Below are positions 42,886 through 52,965 of a DNA stretch of 64,000 nt, piece after piece. The notes below the pieces were generated by a model that saw only the letters and a program-made list of their open reading frames with translations, was not told the origin of the DNA and searched no databases. Source of the stretch: Euborellia annulipes (Eukaryota; Arthropoda; Insecta; Dermaptera; Anisolabididae); the NCBI GenBank assembly GCA_023213315.1, contig JAKCPI010000460.1, positions 62,001 through 126,000 of the forward strand, read 5' to 3'. Both the position numbers and the translations under genes were made by a program. How positions within the stretch are numbered: position 1 is the stretch's first letter; the number at the start of each line of letters is the position of its first letter.

Positions 42886-43823
42886 ATGGGGGAACGAAAA
42901 GCCAGTAATAGATCGATTGATAGATTTTTCATTTCGTCCCAAAACAGACCCTTAATCACCTATAGTCCGCCTACCAACAACGGGAATGCAGGGGGTCATG
43001 TCAAGGGGGTGTGTGAAAATCCACCCAAGAAACAGCGGTCACTTAGTAATGAAAATGATACCTCTCACTTTTTGGAGCTCCTGAACGAAATTAAAAGGGG
43101 CATAGCGGACGGTGCGGCGGATAGACAGGGGATGAAAACTTTGCTTGAAAATATCCAAGCAAAAGTAGTTGAAGTTGAAACCACTTTGATTGATTTGGCC
43201 AGGGAGAGAAAGAATGACAGACTGGAGAGAGAGAGAGAGAGAGAGAGAGTATGAGGAGGGAGATAGTCGGTCTTAACCAAAGGATGAATTATTTCGAGGA
43301 AAAGTTGAATTTTCTGGAGAGGGAGAGGAGAAGAAATAATCTTATTATCAGAGGCGTGCCAGAAACAGCTGGAGACGAGAACCCAGTTGGTACTGTTGAG
43401 AATCTACTCCAAAGCAAAGTTAGGGTTAGAGCAAGAATTACAAAGGCGGAGAGATTGGGAAGAGTTATTGAGGGAAGACATAGACCAATCAAGATCACAT
43501 TCGCTGATTTTAAGGAAAGAAGTGAGGTGATTCGTAACAGGACTAATCTCAAGGGAACTAAAGTATAAATCGATGAGGACTACTCACCTGAATTTATGAG
43601 AAGAAGGAAAATACTAATGGGAATGGCGAGGAAGATATGCCTGGACCAAGAAAATGCCAAAGTCTTTATCCTTTACGATAAGATTCTCATAAACAATGAG
43701 TTATTTGAATTGATTGATGTCGATGGGGAGTTTAAACTTGATAGAGTTGCGGATTCGAAAACAAGAGAAGGATCAAACCAAAAGAGACAGGAAAATCCAC
43801 GGAATGAAACTGGAAAAAACTAA
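42886..43823 (+). pseudogene. LINE ORF1 (coiled coil plus RNA-binding domain), two disruptions
   Basis: The first frame (42,886-43,254) starts MGERKASNRSIDRF and becomes a charged coiled coil. It runs into a (GA)n tract (43,227-43,249) coding RERERER and goes out of frame. The second frame continues LNFLERERRRNNLIIRGV, KAERLGR and RPIKITFADFKERSEV, the RRM-like core of L1/Jockey-type ORF1 proteins. A TAA at 43,566-43,568 interrupts TKV...IDEDYSPEF, and the frame then resumes to 43,823. ORF1p binds the LINE RNA and forms the retrotransposition particle. The microsatellite slip and one nonsense change inactivate this copy. Confidence 0.85.
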
Positions 43824-44400
43824 TTACAGAACAGGTCACATTTTGGAACGCTCAGGGTCTGAGGAATATTGATTCAAATGATTCGTTGGCAGAGGCTTCA
43901 ATAATTTGTATTAGCGAGACCTGGACCTTCGGGAATTAGATACCTTACCCCAAGGGCGGATCCAGAGGTGTTTCTCGGGAGGGGGTAATATGGTGTGACT
44001 CGTCGCACAGCACACTATTTTTTTTTAATTTCGGTAATTTAAAAGCGCATTCTGTACTTGTTTGCCAGAATATAAATACACATTAAATTTTTAGGTATTA
44101 ATTTTAAAAATTTTATATTAAAAATAAATTTTTTTGCGAAAAAAAGGTATTTTTTTTTAATCTCGGGGGGGGGGGAATTACCCCCTTTACCCCCCCTTGT
44201 ATCCGCCCTTGCCTTACCCGCACAACGTGAAGGTTACTCATTTTCCTCGGCCGCTATGAGGGAGAAAAGTAGAGGCAGAGAGAGTGGAGGCTTGGCAACT
44301 TTCGTTATGAACAACCGCTTTGTATCACAACTGATTGAATAGAACAACTTTTGGATCTTTTTGGAGGTGACACATGATTCTGGACTCAAATGGTAATAGG
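43824..44400 (+). pseudogene. LINE ORF2 start: endonuclease fragment, split by a MITE
   Basis: Right after ORF1 the frame reads VTFWNAQGLRNIDS and ASIICISETWTF, the start of an APE-type endonuclease. After the MITE 43,951-44,211 it continues GYSFSSAAMREKSRGRESGG followed by LATFVMNNRF. The frame has additional stops, and the remaining endonuclease, RT and C-terminus are deleted. A LINE-like tail (TATTTATACTGAATAAAG, then (AAAT)n) ends the copy at about 44,745. Confidence 0.82.
43951..44211. mobile_element. 261-bp hAT MITE, CAAGGGCGGATCCA family, TSD CCTTACCC
   Basis: CAAGGGCGGATCCAGAG and TTGTATCCGCCCTTG are the ends; CCTTACCC is duplicated exactly (43,943-43,950 and 44,212-44,219). Removing it restores the LINE endonuclease frame at PYPAQREGY. 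Confidence 0.93.
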
Positions 44401-45609
44401 CCCCTAGTTTATTTTAAACCATCTCTCAAAATGAACTAACTATATATGGGAACCCTTGACAGCTACACTTCAACGCATAAGGACGGAACTAGGAGACCAT
44501 TCCCAACACGGACTTTGTATTTACTTAACATTAAGTTTATAAAGATTAAATCAATAAGATACGAAATGCTTTCACTTCCCTTGAATTTGATTTCTCAAAA
44601 AGAGGAAATAATTTACTAAGTTAAATTGTAAACGTGCACTTTGCAAACTTGTAAAATGTCTTTGTAAATTGAACAGACTCAATTATATATGTATATTTAT
44701 ACTGAATAAAGAATAATAAATAAAATAAATAAATAAATAAACATTTATAAAGTATTTATTATTAAAAGATCAATGGAAATCAACCAAATCCATTAAATGA
44801 TTAGCTACCATGCTGACATCTCTTGGCAAATTTTCGTAATAGGTGTTGTTTTTTGGCTTACTTTTGAAGACACACAACGCCCTCTTCTCGGGAAAAACAT
44901 GGGTAACTTCTACCTCCTGAACCCCCTTAACGTGATAAGAATAAGTGCTACCAACATAACAAAAATAAAAGCCCTAAAATTTTATAAAATTTGGTCAAAT
45001 CCAAGGTCTTGTCAAATCTTAGGCTAATTTTATTAACAACAGAAACAGGTCAAGAATTATTGATATTATTTGCAAGAAGTTTACTTGGCATGGAGTTAGT
45101 TGCAGGTGGAGATGCAATTTAGGGATAAATAAATAAAATTTATATAAATTAAATTGTATGCTGGGTATGTGAGATTGGAATCGGGAGGAATAAAACTAGC
45201 GTTATCGAATATCTTTACACTTTTATTCTAAGCAGATATGTAAAATATACAAAATTATTCTGGGGGCGGTATAACTCGCCGAAAGCAAAATCTCGCCTAA
45301 AACAAACTCGCCGAAAATCCGGAAAGTTCCAAAATAAAATATTTTTAAAAATCTGGTGTGACTGTCCCACCAGATTTTTTGTGTCGTGTCGACATACATA
45401 TATATAGTTTTGGTCGATATATTAGAAGATGAAATGAAAAAGAAAACGCTATATTTTCAGCAATTTTTTATTAGTTAGCAAGGCAATATTTCCAAATATT
45501 TCGGAGACCTATCGGCCCTTCTTCAAATGATTAATAATTGCTGATCTTAAAACATGGTCGCTCCGAAGCGTTTTGATCGTAAGGGCCGTATGTGATGAAT
45601 GAGGTGAAA

Positions 45610-45650
45610 TTCACTGAAGAAGGAGTGCCGATAGGTCTCCGAAATATTTG
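45610..45650 (+). ncRNA. Degenerate hammerhead-like motif
   Basis: CTGAAGA (45,614-45,620), GGAG/CTCC stem II and GAAA (45,641-45,644) are in the same order and spacing as at 23,244. The GUH triplet and stem I are not well formed. An inverted counterpart lies at 45,500-45,535. Confidence 0.35.
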
Positions 45651-45741
45651 GAAATATTGGCTTGCTAACGAATTAAAAAAAATTGCTGAAAATAGAGCGT
45701 TTTCTTTCTCTTTAATAAACCAACTTCAGCAACACTACTTA

Positions 45742-47658
45742 TAGTCCAGTCAAATTAGTCCTTAAAATAGAGGTAAGCTTACATAAATTCCCATAGAGCT
45801 GAAAATTGGTGTGAATGTTCAGAATACTATTATAAATGAATTTTAAAAAGTCCCCATCGGTCCCCCTTGTTCAAAAAATTTTATTGAGGGAGAAAGTTCG
45901 CAAAAATAGGTTTTTCGCGTTTTCAGCTAAACGGTGAGTTTTACAGCAAAAATAGTTCAGACAAAAATTGTATATCATCCGATTTTATACAAAAAATGCC
46001 TCTACACTTTTTTTTATAAGTATTACCATTTCCGTGATATAGCGGTTCAAAGAATTGAAAAAATTATTTTATTCGTAATATGTCCCTTATTTTTCGATTT
46101 TTATTTTTATTTTTTTTTTAGTTATATCCTTCAATTTTTTTTACTTATATTATAAAACACTCGTAAATTAAATTTGACCCCATTCGGAGTTCATTTAGCC
46201 CCCCTCGGCGCCCCCTGTGAAAAAATTTCGAAATTTTTTTTTCACCGACAGGTTATAATTTTGTTGGTTCTATAAAAAAACACTCGCAAAATAAATTTTA
46301 CCTCATTGAAAGTTCATTAACTATCTCCTACCCCCCTTAAAACATGTCCAGTTAGGTGAGAGTATTGGCGAGCGCCCGCGGCGACTTCCTATCTTTAATA
46401 TGTATATTCTATTGACTTTTCTTCTTCTTTAAATTACTTACCATCTTTGTTTTTGTTTGGACGTCAAGATCACGAAAGAGTGAACCGATCATTTTTAAAG
46501 CAGCCTTAAGAAAATTTTTCCCTAATATAATTCAACTAGCGAAGTGATCATTATATCTCTTTTGGATGGTGAAGTTGACGTCCAAACAAAAACAAAGATG
46601 GTAAGTAATTTAAAGAAGAAGAAAAGTCAATAGAATTTTGTAAAAAGATTATGCTCCATTGAAGGTAGAAGGACACTCTTTTTGAAGAGAATCTCTCGTG
46701 GCGGAGAAATGCTTCATATTTACCTGTTAGAAATCAAAAGACCAGTTCTTTCTCTAAAAGCTGTGAATGATACAGCTGAAAGGGCTGTAATGCTAATAGA
46801 AAACTTTCATAATAATCGTCTAGGGAGACCAAAATCCATTCCTTCAACGTTGTGAGCAGGAGCAGAACGGAGGCATTTTTATCCCGACTGTAAAAAAAAT
46901 ATCGACAAAATGTATTACTTTTTTGTACTTTTAAGTAAATATTGGTATTTAATTTTTTGTTTTATTATTTTCTAATCAAATTATTTCAACAAAATTAAAT
47001 AATTACATATTAAAGATAGGAAGTCGCCGCGGGCGCACGCCAATACTCTCACCTAACTGGACATGTTTTAAGGGGGGTAGGGGATAGTTAATGAACTTTC
47101 AATGAGGTAAAATTTATTTTGCGAGTGTTTTTTTATAGAACCAACAAAATTATAACCTGTCGGTGAAAAAAAAAATTTCGAAATTTTTTCACAGGGGGGC
47201 GCCGAGGGGGGCTAAATGAACTCCGAATGGGGTCAAATTTAATTTACGAGTGTTTTATAATATAAGTAAAAAAAATTGAAGGATATAACTAAAAAAAAAA
47301 ATAAAAATAAAAATCGAAAAATAAGGGACATATTACGAATAAAATAATTTTTTCAATTCTTTGAACCGCTATATCACGGAAATGGTAATACTTATAAAAA
47401 AAGTGTAGAGACATTTTTTGTATAAAATCGGATGATATACAATTTTTGTCTGAACTATTTTTGCTGTAAAACTCACCGTTTAGCTGAAAACGCGAAAAAC
47501 CTATTTTTGCGAACTTTCTCCCTCAATAAAATTTTTTGAACAAGGGGGACCGATGGGGACTTTTTAAAATTCATTTATAATAGTATTCTGAACATTCATA
47601 CCAATTTTCAGCTCTATGGGAATTTATGAAAACCTGAATGTCTAATTTGACTGGACTA
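45742..47658. mobile_element. Long-palindrome element, TAGTCCAGTCAAATTA ends, TSD TTA
   Basis: Two arms, 45,742-46,404 and 47,004-47,658, are inverted and highly similar over about 655 bp; TTA flanks both ends. The 600-bp centre contains a second, perfect 62-bp inverted repeat (46,406-46,467 and 46,575-46,636) and a 73-codon open frame. Class assignment is uncertain: 3-bp TTA duplications occur in PIF/Harbinger and CACTA elements, whereas arms this long are typical of MULE or foldback elements. Confidence 0.8.
46634..46855 (+). CDS. Open frame inside the palindromic element, unknown function
   Basis: The frame reads RLCSIEGRRTLFLKRISRGG, then LSLKAVNDTAERAVMLIENF, and stops at 46,853-46,855. 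No start codon opens it upstream. A GTAAGT donor-like site (46,601) and a possible acceptor AAAAAG (about 46,645) suggest it is the last exon of a spliced gene. The helical, charged wording looks genuinely protein-coding and may be the C-terminus of the element's transposase. I cannot name the family. Confidence 0.45.
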   Translation, partial: NFVKRLCSIEGRRTLFLKRISRGGEMLHIYLLEIKRPVLSLKAVNDTAERAVMLIENFHNNRLGRPKSIPSTL

Positions 47659-47679
47659 TTAAGGAGATGAAATGAAATT

Positions 47680-48369
47680 TATAAGCAGGGCTCGGGTCTC
47701 TTAATTATTCGAAAGAAATACTTGTCAAGGATGTCTTATAAATACCAGATTTACAAAATAATTTACTCTCCGTGAAGGGTTTGTCGAATCGATTTCGATT
47801 TTAATCGAAAATCGATTTTGAGCTTCGATTTACGATTCAAATCGGAATCGATTCAGTGTTTTCAAAAAATCGAAAAAATCGATTTTTGAAGGCCGATTTT
47901 CGATTTTTGATTGGAATTTTATAATTAAGTTAGGCACCAACCTGGAAGGTAAAAATAAGCTGCTTATCAAAATAGGCCAAAAAATACTAGTACTTACTGA
48001 GGTAGTTTTTCAGGTTTTTTCGATTAAAAATAACTTATATCATCTAATTTAATTATCAAATATGTGAAAGAAAGTGCAGTGATCATAATGTGAACCAGTT
48101 TAAAATTCCCCGCAAATTCACATTTCTACGCTACACCCTCAAGTTTTAATAGGTCATTTTGATAACTTACCTATCCCAACATTAAAATAGCAGCTGAAGG
48201 ACAAACTTTGCTATTTCGCCCATAGGCTTTACATTGAAACGCTTTTAAATCAGGCTAATTAGCTTATAAATTTTAATTTTTTTAGCTATTTGATTATATA
48301 TTAATATAAAATAGGATCATTAGATTTATATAGGTGCTTATTTATCCATAAACAAGTTTAATTTGATGT
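47680..48369. other. AT-rich sequence with an ATCGATTT-rich cluster
   Basis: Between 47,780 and 47,910 the words TCGATTTT and AAAATCGA alternate, resembling the end of a TTTCG-type MITE. A fragment with AATACTAGTACTTACTGAGG is at 47,985. No gene. Confidence 0.45.
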
Positions 48370-48709
48370 TGTAACAACGTCTACACACTGGCCGCCATTG
48401 GGCCGACTGGCTCCTCCTGTTGACTGGCCGGTCTCCGTGTTAACTTCTCTGACTTAACTCTGACTCCCAGTTGGAGTACTCGCACGTTTTTTCAATTCAA
48501 TTCCATTCTCACTTATATTCACCTCAAGATAACACTTGCATTTCAACCTTCAATTTGTTTCTTCAACTCTTTTTATAATTTCACTTTTAAATTCACTTTA
48601 TTCAAGTTTACAACCTTTTTATATTTAATTGTGTGTGTTAATTAATAAATTTCATTAAAGTTACAAAACCGAATTTTATTTGATGAGAGAAGAACCTCAA
48701 CCCCTTACA
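48370..48709 (+). mobile_element. Candidate solo LTR, 340 bp
   Basis: It begins TGTAAC and ends CTTACA, with ATGT on both sides. Near the 3' end TTAATTAATAAATTTCATT offers a polyadenylation signal, as in an R region. Composition (pyrimidine-rich 5' half) differs from the surroundings. No internal coding region adjoins. Confidence 0.55.
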
Positions 48710-48783
48710 ATGTGATTTAAAGGTAGAACAATTTTGTTAGGTTATGGTAAAAATTTCTAATTTATCTATTTTTTTCCTTATTT

Positions 48784-49057
48784 CAGGGGCGTATATAGAA
48801 ATTTTTTTCGGGGGGGGGGGGGGGGGCCGAACTCAAAAATTTTTCTGCGGAAAAATTTTTTTTTAAGAAACTAAATATTTTTCACACGAAATTTTTTGCG
48901 GAACATTTTTTTCTTTTGCGGAACTAAAGTTTTCCATCCTGCGGAAAAATTTGTTGCGCTGCTGTCTGTATATCCCTATATATATATATGTGTTTGGGAA
49001 ATTTCGAGGGGGGTCCGGGCCCCCTCGGCCCCCCCCCCCCCCTTATATACGCCCCTG
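48784..49057. mobile_element. 274-bp G-rich hAT MITE, CAGGGGCGTATATAG ends
   Basis: CAGGGGCGTATATAG and TTATATACGCCCCTG are the ends; CCTTATTT is duplicated exactly (48,776-48,783 and 49,058-49,065). Long G and C runs lie inside the two ends. Confidence 0.92.
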
Positions 49058-49196
49058 CCTTATTTAATATCTTTTGGAAAATCTGTCTGTTAATAGCTAT
49101 TAAAAAATAAATAAAGGCAAGGAAGGATGGGTTTTTATAAAATTACAACAAGAAATACCTGATATAATGTTTGTATTTATTTATTATATGTACATT

Positions 49197-49566
49197 CAGT
49201 AGCGTAGCCAGGATTTCTGCTTGGGGGGGGCCCAAAAGTTTTATGAACCCCCCTCCCCTTCACCAAGAAACCTAAAGTGGAGAAATTTTTTTTTGATAAT
49301 ATAATAATTATAAATAAAAAACAAATAAAAAAATTTTTTTTTCTTGAAATAAAAAATAATTTTAATACAAAATTCGTAAATATTAGAGATTTTTTCAATT
49401 ATTTATAAGTTTTTTGTTAGATTTTAGAATTTATGAGAGTTAATAAAATATTTATTTAAAAAAAAAAAATATCATTAGGGAAAACAATAGGTATTTTTTT
49501 GTTTTGGAGAAGGCTTTGGGGGGGGGGGCCCGGCCCCCCTGGGCCCCCCCCCTGAATACGCCACTG
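49197..49566. mobile_element. 370-bp hAT MITE, CAGTAGCGTAGCCAGG end
   Basis: CAGTAGCGTAGCCAGG and CTGAATACGCCACTG are the ends; TGTACATT is duplicated exactly (49,189-49,196 and 49,567-49,574). It is the inverse orientation of 22,660-23,051. A fragment of the 13,724 element's end follows at 49,575-49,596. Confidence 0.92.
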
Positions 49567-49599
49567 TGTACATTTACCCAAGGTCTATTCGAAATACCT

Positions 49600-50512
49600 T
49601 GCATTTATTATACCTTATAAAGATATATGAAATAATGTGTTAAAACATATAATTATTATTTTTATAGGCCTATATTAATTTAATATAGAGAGATTAATAT
49701 AGATATTAATTTAGTTTATCTGTTTTTTTTTAATCCCAGGAGTTTATTTTGCCTTCCTTCAGGTATATATGAGAATCTATCAGAGTATCTAAAAAAAAAA
49801 AACATGTAATTAAGTAATTAAAATTTTAAAGCAGAAATGTAAATTATCTCGAAAATAATGAATAAGTGCAATGATTGAATGGAAATATATATATAGGTAA
49901 ATGTAGAATGGGTGGTTGAATCATATTTGAAATAAGAAAAGTAAACATACCTTTAAACCCTTCCTTTGTTGTTCATATCGCTGTCTTTTTTATTTAAATA
50001 TGTTTATTTCTTAGATTATATCCGTTTATTTTAATTATAACACATATTCAAGCACTATTCAAGCCAGGAGAGACCCACTTGTCACTTGTGAGATGTTTCA
50101 CCTTTGTTGATTATCCTAAATAATGTTTTGAATCATTATATGAAACAAAATAGATATTTTTATTTGTTATTTACCTGAGATAAAGTGTTTAAAGTGTATT
50201 TGAACTTCGTTTCAGTCAAATTTCTTGTTTTTTATTGAGCATAACCTCTGACACTGACAGTTGATTCAACTTATTTTATGTTTAAAATTTAATTCTGTAA
50301 AGAATCTGTACTTCTCTTGATATCCTTTACGAGCACAATTGATAATATCACAAAATTTTGGCATCTTTGAGTATTTGGAGAGCCTAAATAACTCAAAAAC
50401 AAACATTATCATATAAATCCCTATGTAAATGCATTGAAGTTTGTCCTTCAACTGCGTTCAACTGCTAATTTCATGTTGGGGTAGATAAGTTATCAAAATG
50501 ACCTATTGTCGA
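49600..50512. other. Unassigned AT-rich sequence
   Basis: No gene or bounded repeat recognised. Confidence 0.4.
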
Positions 50513-50520
50513 CTGAGCTG

Positions 50521-50920
50521 CAGAGTTGGGATTTATACACGATTTTGCAGTTTTATACAAAAATTGCGGATAAAACTTGTATAAAATGTATTAAACGTAT
50601 AAAATGTACAAAACTTGGATGCGCATGCGCAAACCCAACGAGAAAGGAAGTTCAAATAAAATTTCATTTTTCAATTATTAACATTTTGATTATATTATTC
50701 ACTAAATAAAAAGCAAACAACATCGTCAATCAAGGCGTGATCGTCAATGCTTTAAAACATTATAAAATATGAAAAGCTTTTAAGCTGTTTTTTCAGGGAG
50801 GGGGGATTGGTTTTTTACAGTTTTATACTTTTTATACATCGGCCTAGTTTTATCCGCAATAGTTTTATACATGTATAAAACTGTGTATTATACTCGGCGG
50901 GATAAAACCTGCCAACTCTG
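50521..50920. mobile_element. 400-bp hAT-like MITE, CAGAGTTGG ends, flank CTGAGCTG
   Basis: CAGAGTTGG and CCAACTCTG are the ends, with CTGAGCTG immediately outside on both sides (50,513-50,520 and 50,921-50,928). The sequence is rich in GTTTTATAC/GTATAAAAC words. Confidence 0.75.
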
Positions 50921-51215
50921 CTGAGCTGGCAAGTTTTATCCCGCCGAGTATAATACACGGTTTTATACATGTATAAAACTATCGCGGATAAAACTAGGCC
51001 GATGTATAAAAGGTATAAAACTGTAAAAAACCAACCTCTTCCCCCTGAAAAAACAGCTTAAAAACTTTTCATATTTTATAATGTTCTGACGATGTGTTTG
51101 CTTTTTAATTAGTGAATAATATAATCAAAATGTTAATAATTGAAAAATGAAATTTTATTTGAACTTCCTTTCTCGTCGGGTTTGTTCATGCGCATCCAAA
51201 TTATAGTGAATTTTC
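50921..51215 (-). repeat. Second, inverted copy of the CAGAGTTGG MITE, abutting the first
   Basis: From GGCAAGTTTTATCCCGCCGA it mirrors 50,912-50,600, making a head-to-head dimer. Its outer end is cut off near 51,215. A third partial copy lies at 57,722-57,858, also followed by CTGAGCTG. Confidence 0.75.
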
Positions 51216-52300
51216 CTAGGGTTGGGGTCTGAGTCCCTAGTTTTACTCACGCCTAAAATAATTAGAGGGAGGGGGTGGTTTCCCTTAATTAGTCTAGGAC
51301 TTAACGTATCTGCTTCGCTGGGTCCATTCCGAGTCGATTACTCTCGGATAAATGGATGCTGGAATAAATAGGCCTAAAGATAAAAGAGTAAAAGAAAAGG
51401 TGCTTATATATGTAATAAAAAACAGAAAAAATTTAATAAAAACGAAAAATGAATTTAATGATCTTGCTGAATGGTCGTTGTACACGATTGTCGCTTTCCT
51501 CTTGCCGTACAGAAGGCACTCGATGTGTAAGATCTGAGGGTTCGGTTAGCAAGGTTCAGTTTAAACTATGTTAGTGTACAAAGAGATAATTATATATATA
51601 TAAAAATTTGTGAAAGGAAATCCAACCAGATTGGAAGCGATTAAATGATTATTTGAGATTATTTCCCGTTTATTGATCATACAATTTGATTTGAGCATGA
51701 AAAGCCCTTATGTGGCGTTGAACGAAGAATAAAAAAAGTAAAAAAAATAAAGAAAAGAGAAAGAAAGTATTTAAGATATCACAGATAGAGTATAAATTTA
51801 TTTAGGTATGTTTGAAATTCAAATGTCGGAAAAGCCTTCGAAATTATATTAAAATGTTTAATTGTCTGTATTTAATTTTGTGTAATGGAGAGATAGCGCC
51901 GGGAGGGTGGTACACACTCCAACACCGAAACGCTACTCGGTTGGGTTGAGAACCTCGGGCAGACTACTCCTGAGTTCGAGCACCGAAACGTTACTCTGAA
52001 TTGATTAATTGAAAATCGCCGCTATGGGCTCGCCTTTATGGCCTCGATTCTTTCCACAAAGAGAAATAATATTAATTTATTAATAATAAATTTAAATATT
52101 AAGATTGAGTATGCCGGCTCCCCGGTTTGAATTATTATGAAATTCTTTATTTTAAAAATTTATGTTTGTGTGTGTATTTTAAATTGTGTGTTATATAATT
52201 TCTTTTGAACTCCTTGAAACATTTGAATGAAAATTAGCAAAAATATTAAACCCTTTAATATGAATACAAAAAAAAATTAATCTTTCTTCTTTCTTTACAG
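51216..52300. other. Unassigned sequence upstream of a candidate terminal exon
   Basis: Two short blocks, CACCGAAACGCTACTCGG (51,921) and CACCGAAACGTTACTCTG (51,981), are near-repeats. No complete gene. If the exon at 52,301 is real, this is intron. Confidence 0.4.
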
Positions 52301-52362
52301 AAACAAAATTTCTCGGAACTGATCCAGGTGCTTTTCGGTATTATGAAGAAAAATTTAAATAA
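52301..52362 (+). CDS. Candidate 3'-terminal exon of an unidentified host gene
   Basis: A long polypyrimidine tract ends in CTTTCTTTACAG at 52,300. The exon then reads TKFLGTDPGAFRYYEEKFK and stops (TAA 52,360-52,362). AATAAA follows at 52,406-52,411. The balanced amino-acid composition and the acceptor and polyadenylation signals argue for a real last exon. The protein is not recognised and no upstream exon was found. Confidence 0.45.
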
Positions 52363-52713
52363 AAAAAATTAAAAATTGTATATCAAATTATATTGGAAAT
52401 TTATTAATAAAAGAAAATTGGTTTGAAATTATTATTATTGCACTTTCCCCATCCAAATTGGATTTCCTCCTATTTCGACTTGATCTCTTTTTACATTGAA
52501 TTTATATAAAGAAAATTGATAAAAATTTAATTAATAGAATGTAATCATTTAGTAGATTTACATTTTTATGTGAAATTTAAATAAATCTAGGTGTTGATAG
52601 GCCTTTACTTATTCAGTTAAATTAAAAAATATGAAAATTTCAATATGGCTACCGGCCGGTTCTGAGAATTGAGTAATTGAATTTGTGTAATAAAATAGTT
52701 TATAGGTCCTTTT

Positions 52714-52885
52714 TGTTATGTTATTGTTAAATAAAAGAAACTTTATTTTAATAAACGTGTTTTATTAATAACTAAACAAATTTTATAATTATAAGCGACA
52801 AGACTTGCAACGGTTCTCTATATGATATCAACTGTTTTTCATATGTTGCTATGTTCTCTCTTATGAGAGTGTTGCCAACGTAACA
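52714..52885 (-). repeat. 3' LTR of the Ty3/gypsy element
   Basis: 172 bp, TGTTA...TAACA, identical to the other LTR on reading both through. Confidence 0.95.
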
Positions 52886-52917
52886 TCTCCCCTTTTTTTT
52901 TTTTTTTTTTTTTACAT
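52886..52917 (-). promoter_or_regulatory. Polypurine tract
   Basis: On the minus strand a long A-run followed by AAGGGGAGA directly abuts the 3' LTR. It would prime plus-strand DNA synthesis. Confidence 0.88.
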
Positions 52918-52965
52918 AGTCTTTTTTATCCAAGAACATAATCTTTTAAACGAGAAGGTACTGTT

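Larger units (their letters stand above)
45439..47664. mobile_element. Penelope-like palindromic insertion with 12-bp TSD, split by a later element
   Basis: AGATGAAATGAA is duplicated exactly (45,427-45,438 and 47,665-47,676). The original unit is about 300 bp: an inverted pair built on CTATATTTTCAGCAATTT and CAAATATTTCGGAGACCTAT, facing CCGATAGGTCTCCGAAATAT. It ends CAGCAACACTACTTA, similar to the other Penelope-like tails. The element 45,742-47,658 is inserted near its 3' end. Confidence 0.6.

Noticed and set aside
51900..52010. CACCGAAACGCTACTCGG / CACCGAAACGTTACTCTG pair as a further hammerhead
   Set aside because: GAAAC is present but no CUGANGA box with a pairing stem II could be placed upstream.
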